Part shown: piece after piece, positions 1 through 11,180 of the stretch
How the letters are laid out: each line of letters begins with the position of its first letter
How positions within the stretch are numbered: position 1 is the stretch's first letter
NCBI RefSeq assembly: GCF_958450345.1
Contig: NC_088782.1
Location: 119,708,046 to 119,772,045, forward strand
Source of the DNA: Calliphora vicina
Lineage: Eukaryota > Arthropoda > Insecta > Diptera > Calliphoridae
Direction of reading: 5' to 3'
Length of the DNA: 64,000 bases
Notes under the pieces: model-generated
Databases searched by the model: none
What the model was told of the DNA's origin: nothing
Seen by the model: only the letters and a program-made list of their open reading frames with translations
Translations under genes and position numbers: made by a program

Positions 1-2890
1 AAATATATTTGTGGTATTTTTTAAAGCAAAATTAAAAATATTTTTAACAAATTAGGAAAATTCATTAAAATTCATTCAAATTCATTTAACAGTTGAATAA
101 AACTTGTCGTAGGCCAATAAAAATAGCAATTCTGCAACGGCCTTAAATTTGTTTTGATTAACTCTTGAATTGCAATTATTTTTGAGATCTATTTTATCTA
201 TAAATGAAAACTATTAAATTTTTATGTATAATCATAAAAACGTTTATAAAAAGGTGGCAACTCTAAAAAGTGTTTCTGCATTTTTTTGCAAAAATTGCTC
301 TTGAATTTTATGTAGTATTCTGTACCCTATTTACCAATTAAAAATAAGTTTAAAAAATCAAATTTTAAAGAAATTCTTAAAAAAAATTTCAAAATAGTGG
401 CAACCCTGTTTTATTTTTTCTTTAATTTTTGAGGAAATTTCTATATTATTTTAAGAATTAGTAAGCAACTTAGAATTTTACCAAAAAATATTTGCAAAAA
501 AGTGGCAACTCTAAAATTTTCATTAAAGATTTTTATTAGTTTTATTCTGAAATTTTATTTTTGTATATTTTATACTCCATCTATTAAAACTAAACAATCT
601 AAAATGTTAAAAATAAAAAAAAATTCCAAAAAAAGTGGCAACTCTATAATTTTGTTTTAGTTTTTTCAAAAACTTTTTTGCGGGTTTTTTTCTTTACTCC
701 ATGTATTGAAATGAAAAACTTTAAAATGTTAATTTTTAAACAAATTTATTAAAACAATTCAGAAAGGTGGCAACTTTGTTTTTATAATTTTGGATTTTTA
801 AAGTAATTTCTACATTTTTCCTTTTTAGTATCTATAAATAGACTCATATGTTAAAAAATTTAAAAAATGTTTACCAAAAGGTGGCAACTCTACAAAGTTT
901 TTAGGGTTTTTCATAATATTTGTCTCGAATTTTACTTTTTACATCCTCCAGTTTGTTTAAATAAAAAAATAAGTTAAAAAATTCCAATTTTAAATAAACA
1001 TTTAAAAATGTGGCAACTCTGTTTTTATATTTTTTTTGATTTTTCATTTAATTTTTACTTATCTTTTTTTTTAGCAAACACAAATGAACTCATATGTTAA
1101 AAAATCTTAAAAAAATCCAAAAGGTGGCAACTCTACAAAGTGATTTTTTATTTTATTAGAGCCGAATTTTACTTTTGGAATTCTCAGGTCTATTTTAATT
1201 TAAAAATATGTTTAAAACTTATAATTTCAGATAAATTCTTAAAACAAATATAAAAATGTGGCAACCCTGTATTATAATTTTTTCTAATTTTCTGGTAATT
1301 TTTTCATTATTTCCATTAATATTATACAAACATTAAATTTAATGAATAAAACGCCAAAATGTGGCAACTCTACAAAGTGTTCAAAGATATTATCATCAGG
1401 TTTGTATCTGAATTTTATTATGCTATATATTATGTTAAAATTACTTCAAAGATTAGGATTTTTAACAAATTCTTAATAAAATGTTTGAAATGGTGGCAAC
1501 ACTATTTTATAATTTTTATTAATTTTCATAAAATTTGTATATTTCTTCAATAATTATTAAACTAAAATTAATTTTTTGGAATAAAACTTGAAAACATATA
1601 AACATTTTGGCAAATAGGTGGCAACTCTATCAAGATTTTATGGATTTTTTATAGTTTTAGTCTCGAATTTTATTTAAGTATGCCTCAGACTATTTAATTT
1701 AATAAAAATAACATTAAAAATTCTAATTTTTTATGAATTCCTAAACAAACAATTAAAAAGGTGGCAACCCTGTATTATTTGTTTTTCTAATTTTCTGGTA
1801 GTTTTTTTATTATTTCCATAATTGTTATACAAAAATTAATTTTATTGAATAAAAAATAAAAACGTTCGCAAAAATGTGGCAACTCTTAAAAGTTTTCAAT
1901 GATTTTTTTCAGGTTTCAATCTGAATTTTATTTTTACTTGCTTTATGCTATTATTATATGTTAAAATTACTTCAAAAATTAGAATTTTTAAAAAAATTTA
2001 ATAAATTTCTTGAAAAGGTGGCAACACTATTTTATAATTTTTATTAATTTTCATATTTTTTTCAATAGTTATTATTACTAATATAATTTTTTTTAATAAA
2101 ACTTAAAAAATATATAAAAATTGCAAACTCTGAGATTTTTTTTGAATTTTTGTTCTCGAATTTTATTTTGTATATATTAAGCTATTTAAAAGTTTAAACT
2201 ACTTTAAAAATGTAAAATTTTAAACGAATTTATAAACAAAAATTAAAATAGGTGGCAACCTTGTATTTTTTTTTTTGGAAATTTTCATTTATTTTAAGAT
2301 TATAAGTTCAAATTACTTTAAAAAATTTAAATTTAGAAAAAAAAAATAATTTTCTTGAACAAAACTTAAAAACATAAAAAAAAATTGGCAAAAAGGTGGC
2401 AACTCTAAGGATTTTTTTAATTTTTTTTCTCGAATTTTATTTTGTACATACTTTATGGTATTTATAAGTTCAAACTCCTTAACAAAATTTATATTTTCAC
2501 CGAATTTATAAAAAAAATTAAAATAGGTGGCAACCTTGTATTTTTTTTTTTTCAGTTATCATTTAGTTTAAGTTAATATGTTCAAATTACTTTAAAAAAT
2601 TAAAATTTTAAACAATTTTATAAAAAAAATATGAAAAGGTGGCAACATTGTATTATTTTTTTAAATTTTCATTTAATTTCTCGATTTTTTCTAAATTTGT
2701 ATAAAATAAATTCAAACTACTTTCAAAAATTTAAATTTTAAACAAATTTATAAAAGAAATATATAAAAAGGTGGCAACCTTAAATTATTTTTTTAAAATT
2801 TTCGTTTAATTTTTGTATGTTTTCACAATTTGTATAACAAAAAGATAATTGATTATAAAAAATTCTAAAATTTTTTCAAAAAAGTTACAT
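1..2890 (+). repeat. GTGGCAACTCT-centred diverged satellite, array 1
   Basis: A short motif, GTGGCAAC followed by TCT, CCT or ACT, recurs in one orientation at about 254, 397, 502, 635, 767, 881, 1010, 1124, 1259, 1361, 1493, 1619, 1761, 1876, 2019, 2252, 2396, 2527, 2639 and 2771, with a degenerate copy near 2126. Spacing is 102 to 144 bp, averaging about 126. The linkers are extremely AT-rich and align poorly, while the motif stays nearly fixed. The array runs off the left edge of the window. A short open frame at 1359-1553 lies inside the repeat and is not coding. Array 2 of the same family is at 44380-47330. Function unknown. Confidence 0.85.
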
Positions 2891-4825
2891 TTCTTCTCAA
2901 TTTTTATTTATTTCATTACTCAGCCCTAATTACATGTGTTACAAAAGCTTTTAACCCCAAAAAAATCAATTAAAGCCAAGCAAATAACCGAAATTACAAA
3001 ATAATACCTTTCGCTGTAGAAAAATATGCCAATACATTGAATATTTTGTTTCAATTCTGTTTTTATTTCTTTTCCATTATTATTGTTTACAATTGAACTC
3101 TGTACTCTGAGCTCAACATGACGACTATTTGTTTTGGTTTCCTGCACAAAAACAAAAACCCAACCAAACTGTTAATCCTCTTATCTGGGATAATACTCGA
3201 AATTGTCATAAAAACACATATAAATTTTATATTATTGAAACCCATACCCCTACCATTTCAGTCTCGGTATATTGACATCAATTCAAATAAAGTTTACAAC
3301 ACAATTTTTATTACAATTTTGTTACTTTATGACCTTAATGCTGGTAATATGGATTTGATGACTGGCATGATGAGGGAATGACAAGTAATCATAATAGCAG
3401 TGATGGCAGCCTTTTTTAAATGCCTGCTATTGTTTATTAAAGGTATGTGCGGTTTTTATAAAAAGTTAGAATGTGTTTAGTTGATTGAACTTTTAGCTGA
3501 AAACCACAAAAGGTTATTTAAGGCTAGACAATAAAGGCAAAGTGAAACAACAAACTAGACCCCCTGTAGCTCCTCTTGTGCTTCAACAGTATGACCTAGA
3601 TCAACATTCATAGAAAGTTTGGAGCCTCCTTTAAAATTCTTCTTTACAAATATTTCCCATAACATCATTACTTTAGCAAATACACATTTATTACCATTTT
3701 TTCCTATTTCACCTTTATGAGGGCGTATAATTATTATTAATTCAAATTGAAATATTAAACATACTTCAATTTTCTTAACATTTCCACTGTATTTTGCCAT
3801 ATTTTATCTAGAAACTTCTAGAAACTTCCATAAATTACTTTTCTATTTACTTCCTTAATATATTGCTTCCATATATACCCAACAATTGAAGTATTCACTT
3901 TTAGTTTCTGTTTCTGAAAACTAATTTTAAACATTATGTTCTCTTTACAAACATAACAAATGTTTAAAACATTGTTGCAACTACTTACAACTATAAAATT
4001 GATGTAAATAGTTTCTAAATTTGATTATTTTATATCGATTTTATAATGATGCTACTGATACTTTTTGTATGTTCAAAAGAGAAACTAAAGTCAATATTTC
4101 CATATGCTTTTCTACATTGGCTTTAAGTGTTTTGTATAGTTATTTACATATGAGAGTAAAGTTGTAGTAAAACTTTTTACAAAAATTATTTAGCAAACTG
4201 CATTAACTACTAACACAATTAGCCTAGGGAAATTAGTAATAAAGTTTAAACAAAATTGTATAGAAAAGGCAAAGTGTAAAATTCAACGTATTATTTCTAA
4301 AGTCGATAAAAACTTATTAAATTATTACACAAATCCCTTAGAAATAATTAATAATTCCTTATAATGAATAACAAATACATAATCTATAGCCCTAAGAAAA
4401 AAAATAACTCTGCAGACATTAATAATTTATCATTTTAACACTCACGAAATTGTTAATGAACTGCAAACAAAGCATTATACAACTTTATTCATTTGCCATT
4501 ACAAATTTGCAAACAAAATATTTCTCTCACATACAAATACTACAGATACCGTGCGAAAAGACAATTATTATATTTAACACGAACACGATTAAGAGAAATC
4601 CTTTGTTTCAACATAACAATTTTAATAGCGGGGAAAGGAAAGAATAGGAAGAGAAAACAACTAATTATAATCCTACAAATGATTAAAGCCAGCTGAATAC
4701 AAAAATAACCAATTCATATCAACTACAGCCAAAAACAATTAAACTGGGCAGGAGATAAACAAATGAAAATGAAGGCCAACAAAACAATAGCAAAATTCAG
4801 GAACTTAAGTCAATGCAGATATCAA
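2890..4825. other. AT-rich single-copy-looking DNA, no gene recognised
   Basis: No tandem structure, RNA gene or convincing coding exon is seen. Short open frames at 3118-3381 (plus) and 3555-3800 (minus) lack a recognisable domain, and neither shows a start context or splice sites that would make it an exon. The stretch 3555-3640 is slightly GC-richer and could be a decayed coding fragment, but nothing supports a family. Confidence 0.5.
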
Positions 4826-7278
4826 AACAGAACTAATTCTATTTTAGAACTAAAACAGAACGAGAAAAGAACTAGAACAGAACTAGAACAGAACTAGAAC
4901 AGAACTAGAACAGAACTAGAACAGAACTAGAACAGAACTAGAACAGAACTAGAACAGAACTAGAACAGAACTAGAACAGAACTAGAACAGAACTAGAACA
5001 GAACTAGAACAGAACTAGAACAGAACTAGAACAGAACTAGAACAGAACTAGAACAGAACTAGAACAGAACTAGAACAGAACTAGAACAGAACTAGAACAG
5101 AACTAGAACAGAACTAGAACAGAACTAGAACAGAACTAGAACAGAACTAGAACAGAACTAGAACAGAACTAGAACAGAACTAGAACAGAACTAGAACAGA
5201 ACTAGAACAGAACTAGAACAGAACTAGAACAGAACTAGAACAGAACTACAACAGAACTAGAACAGAACTAGAACAGAACTAGAACAGAACTAGAACAGAA
5301 CTAGAACAGAACTAGAACAGAACTAGAACAGAACTAGAACAGAACTAGAACAGAACTAGAACAGAACTAGAACAGAACTAGAACAGAACTAGAACAGAAC
5401 AGAACAGAACTAGAACAGAACTAGAACAGAACTAGAACAGAACTAGAACAGAACAGAACTAGAACAGAACTAGAACAGAACTAGAACAGAACTAGAACAG
5501 AACTAGAACAGAACTAGAACAGAACTAGAACAGAACTAGAACAGAACTAGAACAGAACTAGAACAGAACTAGAACAGAACTAGAACAGAACTAGAACAGA
5601 ACTAGAACAGAACTAGAACAGAACTAGAACAGAACTAGAACAGAACTAGAACAGAACTAGAACAGAACTAGAACTAGAACTAGAACTAGAACAGAACTAG
5701 AACAGAACTAGAACAGAACTAGAACAGAACTAGAACAGAACTAGAACAGAACTAGAACAGAACTAGAACAGAACTAGAACAGAACTAGAACAGAACTAGA
5801 ACAGAACTAGAATAGAACTAGAACAGAACTAGAACAGAACTAGAACAGAACTAGAACAGAACTAGAACAGAACTAGAACAGAACTAGAAAAGAACTAGAA
5901 CAGAACTAGAACAGAACTAGAACAGAACTAGAACAGAACTAGAACAGAACTAGAACAGAACTAGAACAGAACTAGAACAGAACTAGAATAGAACTAGAAC
6001 AGAACTAGAACAGAACTAGAACAGAACTAGAACAGAACTAGAACAGAACTAGAACAGAACTAGAACAGAACTAGAACAGAACTAGAACAGAACTAGAAAA
6101 GAACTAGAACAGAACTAGAACAGAACTAGAACAGAACTAGAACAGAACTAGAACAGAACTAGAACAGAACTAGAACAGAACTAGAACAGAACTAGAACAG
6201 AACTAGAACAGAACTAGAACAGAACTAGAACAGAACTAGAACAGAACTAGAACAGAACTAGAACAGAACTAGAACAGAACTAGAACAGAACTAGAACAGA
6301 ACTAGAACAGAACTAGAACAGAACTAGAACAGAACTAGAACAGAACTAGAACAGAACTAGAACAGAACTAGAACAGAACTATAACAGAACTAGAACAGAA
6401 CTAGAACAGAACTAGAACAGAACTAGAACAGAACTAGAACAGAACTAGAACAGAACTAGAACAGAACTAGAACAGAACTAGAACAGAACTAGAACAGAAC
6501 TAGAACAGAACTAGAACAGAACTAGAACAGAACTAGAACAGAACTAGAACAGAACTAGAACAGAACTAGAACAGAACTAGAACAGAACTAGAACAGAACT
6601 AGAACAGAACTAGAACAGAACTAGAACAGAACTAGAACAGAACTAGAACAGAACTAGAACAGAACTAGAACAGAACTAGAACAGAACTAGAACAGAACTA
6701 GAACAGAACTAGAACAGAACTAGAACAGAACTAGAACAGAACTAGAACAGAACTAGAACAGAACTAGAACAGAACTAGAACAGAACTAGAACAGAACTAG
6801 AACAGAACTAGAACAGAACTAGAACAGAACTAGAACAGAACTAGAACAGAACTAGAACAGAACTAGAACAGAACTAGAACAGAACTAAAACAGAACTAGA
6901 ACAGAACTAGAACAGAACTAGAACAGAACTAGAACAGAACTAGAACAGAACTAGAACAGAACTAGAACAGAACTAGAACAGAACTAGAACAGAACTAGAA
7001 CAGAACTAGAACAGAACTAGAACAGAACTAGAACAGAACTAGAACAGAACTAGAACAGAACTAGAACAGAACTAGAACAGAACTAGAACAGAACTAGAAC
7101 AGAACTAGAACAGAACTAGAACAGAACTAGAACAGAACTAGAACAGAACTAGAACAGAACTAGAACAGAACTAGAACAGAACTAGAACAGAACTACAACA
7201 GAACTACAACAGAACTAGAACAGAACTAGAACAGAACTAGAACAGAACTAGAACAGAACTAGAACAGAACTAGAACAG
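4826..7278 (+). repeat. 12-bp satellite array (AGAACTAGAACA), forward
   Basis: About 2.45 kb of the 12-mer AGAACTAGAACA in tandem, roughly 200 units, very homogeneous. The first ~40 bp are degenerate (aactaattct, aactaaaac). Rare point variants occur (actaca near 5247 and 7195, aatag near 5812 and 5989, aaaag near 5889). Some units have lost the CTAG part, giving AGAACAGAAC steps near 5400 and 5452, and 5671-5690 contracts to a 6-bp AGAACT run. The largest of the copies in the window. No coding potential is inferred. Confidence 0.97.
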
Positions 7279-8817
7279 TTAATTTCACATATTTGTCTTT
7301 CAAAACTATTTGTTTAGCACCTTGAAAAATGTTTGTTTTCTTTAATTAATCTTCTAGTGAACCAATCATGCATTTCATCATTAGTTACCAAAGCCTTCCT
7401 CTTTGTAATATTATTTGCTCTTCTGCCTGTCCGTAGAGTTTCCTAACATGGGCTAAATGAAGCAGGAAAATTATTGTTTGACTGTGATTAATGTATTTCT
7501 TTAATGTTATTGTTGTTGCTCTCTCCAATATAAAGATATAACTATAACCTTCAGCAAGGGTATATTTAATTCGGTCATTCTGTTTGTGATTTCCATATTT
7601 TTCAAGTACGACCCCTAAAAGTATGAATAGTGATATAACCATGACCGTCTGTTTGTTGAAAACAACTTTCTGAAGCCACCAAATAACTTATATACGTGAT
7701 TGATACATATATATATGTATGTATCAATCTATATTTATTATTTATTTAAAATCGAGAAAATCGGCCCATTTTTGCACCTATTTTTCACAACATTTTTTTA
7801 TCTATTTTTTTTTTCTTCTTGATGAAAGGTATACAAGATTCGTTGCAGTCGCAAACAGTATTTTTTTTTTGTTTTTTCTTAGTTTTTCTTTTATTATTTA
7901 ACTAACTGGCTCACTAACTCTCTCAATCAGAAAAATCCATCAGAAAAACTTTTATTTCCTGTTCCGGTTATAATAGATAAGAAAAAGGAGAAGAAGGCCA
8001 ATCGTAATTAATAAAAATATTTTCATTAAATCTTGATTATTAGCAAAAAAAAAAGACTTTTGATTATAGATGAATAGAAAGCAATTAAATTATGATTTAT
8101 TTGGGTAAGGAAATGAGATTTTTTTAAAGTTTCTGTATCACAATTGTGGTGTCTTCCTTCAAGATTTATTTTGATTTTCTTTAGTCTATCGTTGTCTATT
8201 TTAGCCAACTCTTAGGTTGCTTCATTTGTTAATTAACTCAGCAATTACACCTTTTTTTCTCTAACTACATATTCGATTGTCTTCTTTAACAGTTTAATTA
8301 TAAGCTTCTTCTATAGTTTTTATTGTTTGAAATAATTTCAAGTGCAAGTACTTAAAGAACTACTTGTACATTTTAAATGGTATTTGTTCTACTATTTATT
8401 TTGCCATTTTAATAGAAATCACAAATAACACTTTGTAATAGGAATGATATCAAACGGAAATTAAAGCACAAAAATACACAAAATTCATGTTAAATATTTA
8501 AATGCTGGATTTTGTCACGAAGACATTCTCTTTATCTTTTCTTGGCTTCAACTGCTGTCGTCTCATTTATTCCACACTACATTGTATTAATAATTATGAT
8601 TATAATCATAATTATTATTATTTATTACCCATACTGTTGTTAACTATAACATTTTAACAACAATGCCATAAAATATATGGAAATAAAAGAAATATTAATT
8701 GTAACTGACATTTTAAATGTCACAAACAAATGGTAATGAAGAAATTGCCAGAGTTCATATGATGGATAAACAAAGCTGCTGAGATTTAAAGGAATTATTT
8801 AATTAATTTAGATTTCC
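7279..8817. other. spacer between oppositely oriented 12-mer arrays
   Basis: AT-rich sequence lying between a forward array (ending 7278) and a reverse array (starting 8818). Apart from the dispersed-repeat fragment at 7520-7790 it looks single-copy. Poly-T tracts occur at 7790-7880. Short open frames here are low-complexity and not supported as genes. The flanking arrays are complementary to each other, so the spacer could be the loop of a very large inverted repeat. Confidence 0.5.
7520..7790 (-). mobile_element. Dispersed fly repeat, 3' tail fragment
   Basis: Read on the minus strand this fragment runs from 'cgattttctcgatttt', through a 'gtatcaatcacgtatataag' stretch, to 'cagacggtcatggttatatc', a short spacer and 'atataccctt'. 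The same order is seen at 40340-40617 on the plus strand, and the upstream half at 11195-11340 on the minus strand. From general knowledge, sequences of this form are scattered through fly genomes as tails of non-autonomous elements; I cannot name the family reliably. No coding capacity. Confidence 0.6.
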
Positions 8818-9732
8818 AGTTCTGTTTTAGTTCTATTGTAGTTCTAGTTCTAGTTCTGTTCTAGTTCTGTTCTAGTTCTGTTCTAGTTCTGTTCTAGTTC
8901 TGTTCTAGTTCTGTTCTAGTTCTAGTTCTGTTCTAGTTCTGTTCTAGTTCTGTTCTAGTTCTGTTCTAGTTCTGTTCTAGTTCTGTTCTAGTTCTGTTCT
9001 AGTTCTGTTCTAGTTCTGTTCTAGTTCTGTTCTAGTTCTGTTCTAGTTCTGTTCTAGTTCTGTTCTAGTTCTGTTCTAGTTCTGTTCTAGTTCTGTTCTA
9101 GTTCTGTTCTAGTTCTGTTCTAGTTCTGTTCTAGTTCTGTTCTAGTTCTGTTCTAGTTCTGTTCTAGTTCTGTTCTAGTTCTGTTCTAGTTCTGTTCTAG
9201 TTCTGTTCTAGTTCTGTTCTAGTTCTGTTCTAGTTCTGTTCTAGTTCTGTTCTAGTTCTGTTCTAGTTCTGTTCTAGTTCTGTTCTAGTTCTGTTCTAGT
9301 TCTGTTCTAGTTCTGTTCTAGTTCTGTTCTAGTTCTGTTCTAGTTCTGTTCTAGTTCTGTTCTAGTTCTGTTCTAGTTCTGTTCTAGTTCTGTTCTAGTT
9401 CTGTTCTAGTTCTGTTCTAGTTCTGTTCTAGTTCTGTTCTAGTTCTGTTCTAGTTCTGTTCTAGTTCTGTTCTAGTTCTGTTCTAGTTCTGTTCTAGTTC
9501 TGTTCTAGTTCTGTTCTAGTTCTGTTCTAGTTCTGTTCTAGTTCTGTTCTAGTTCTGTTCTAGTTCTGTTCTAGTTCTGTTCTAGTTCTGTTCTAGTTCT
9601 GTTCTAGTTCTGTTCTAGTTCTGTTCTAGTTCTGTTCTAGTTCTGTTCTAGTTCTGTTCTAGTTCTGTTCTAGTTCTAGTTCTGTTCTAGTTCTGTTCTA
9701 GTTATGTTCTAGTTCTAGTTCTGTTTCAGCTC
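8818..9732 (-). repeat. 12-bp satellite array, reverse orientation
   Basis: About 0.9 kb of TCTAGTTCTGTT units, the reverse complement of AGAACTAGAACA. Edges are degenerate (ttttagttctattgtag at the left, gttatgttctag and tgtttcagctc at the right). Contracted CTAGTTCTAGTTCTG steps occur near 8845, 8920 and 9675. Together with 4826-7278 it forms an inverted pair around a ~1.5 kb spacer. Confidence 0.97.
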
Positions 9733-11180
9733 TTTAAGGATTAATTCTTATCATTACATTAGTCTCTATAAATCATAATTCCCATCATAAAAATCCTCAA
9801 TCTAATCTAAGGCTGCCTTATAAAAAACAGATATTAACATTTGTATTTAACGACCGCATAGAAAAACTCTACATTATCATTTATTTTGCCATGTTTTACA
9901 TAAAAATCATTAAGATAAATAACGATAAAATAAACATCCAAAAAAAAGGAAACAGGATGTTAGATATTGAAGTAAGTGCGGGTGGAATTTTTGTTTATAA
10001 TGAAGATTAAAATCATAACTTTTTTTGTAGCTAAATGGAATATTTAAAGAGGCAACATTTCTTCATTTTATTTTTATTGTTGTTTTTATTTAAGTTTTTT
10101 CGTCTGCTTGTTGTATTAACAACTTACGAGTGGTCTCTAGATTAATCCTTGACTACAACAAACAATATTGTTTAAAGTTATTAAAAAGGTTTAGAGCATG
10201 ATTTTGCAGCTGTCAGTGACAGTTTTCAGCAATTAACTGTTGAACGAAAATTGTTCAATAAAAATCCTTTTAACATGAAAGTATTTAAGTTCTGAGAAAA
10301 TAAATACTTTTTAGGAGAGTTTGGGAAATAAATTTGAGGGTTAAAGGTGAGAAAGTTAGTTTTAGTAAATATTTCATAGGTGGCGTATGGGTAATATTTA
10401 ATTCAAAAATACTCATACGTCAAGGCCAACTTTTTCTATAGCCAATGTTTTACCACTCAGTCAGTGGTCATTTTGCAGACATTTAAGTATTCTAAACCAT
10501 ATTGCCAGTAGCTATAATAAATAATTATGATTTTTTTAATGGCTTTGTCGCAATAATTACCAACATTCCCTTAGCGGGTTATTTACAATTTAGAATTTTG
10601 TAGTTTAAACTAAAAATGTGTACGTACATCAAGTTCCACTGGCCGGCCATTGTTAAAGAAAATGACAGCTAAACAGCAAAAAAAAAAACAAAAAGAGGCC
10701 TGTTTTAACTATAACAAGACTTTGATTGACATTGAATGATGTCTATACGAAAAGTAAACACACAAACTTATGTAAATATAATTGCAAAGTTCATGTGGAA
10801 AATACGAAACACGTGACGTATGAGTATTATGTATGTGTCAGACAATTTGAAGTCAGTGGACATGGAAACAAACTTAAAATCACACAACTGACAAACATTG
10901 GTTTTTAGCTGCATTATTACGTTTGTTTTTTTTTACGAATTATAAAACAAACCACTAAATGAATGACCTCATTATTAAAACACACTTATTCACATACACA
11001 TGCTGGCACTTATATATTTTGGTTTGTTGTTATTTGTGTTGTCTTGCTGTTAAAAAGGAGGACAAACAAAATTATAAGACGATTTTTAATATTATAAGCA
11101 GAGGAATTGTAATAAAGCACAGTGGTCTTGTTTTTGGCCAAACAAATTTGGAGAAATTGAAAATTTCTGAAACGTTATAG
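9733..11180. other. AT-rich DNA without recognised genes
   Basis: Mostly single-copy-looking. At 10380-10435 a 'ggtggcgtatgggtaatatttaat' stretch followed by 'actcatacg' resembles a diverged copy of the cgtatg/taatatttaat repeat found at 35.6-40.3 kb and 52.5-54.1 kb. Short open frames at 10726-10908 and 10959-11180 have no recognisable domain and no splice context. Confidence 0.45.

Noticed and set aside
1359..1553. Open frame in the GTGGCAAC satellite as coding
   Set aside because: It spans satellite units and linkers, with AT-driven Phe/Ile/Lys composition.
3555..3800. Minus-strand open frame as a small gene
   Set aside because: No domain, no splice sites identified, and composition mostly like surrounding DNA. 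At most a decayed fragment.
4826..7278. 12-mer arrays as heat-shock elements or steroid-receptor half-sites (GAAC, AGAACA)
   Set aside because: GAA units are direct repeats at 6-bp spacing, not the alternating inverted 5-bp units of heat-shock elements, and AGAACA half-sites lack paired inverted partners. The array is better explained as a satellite.
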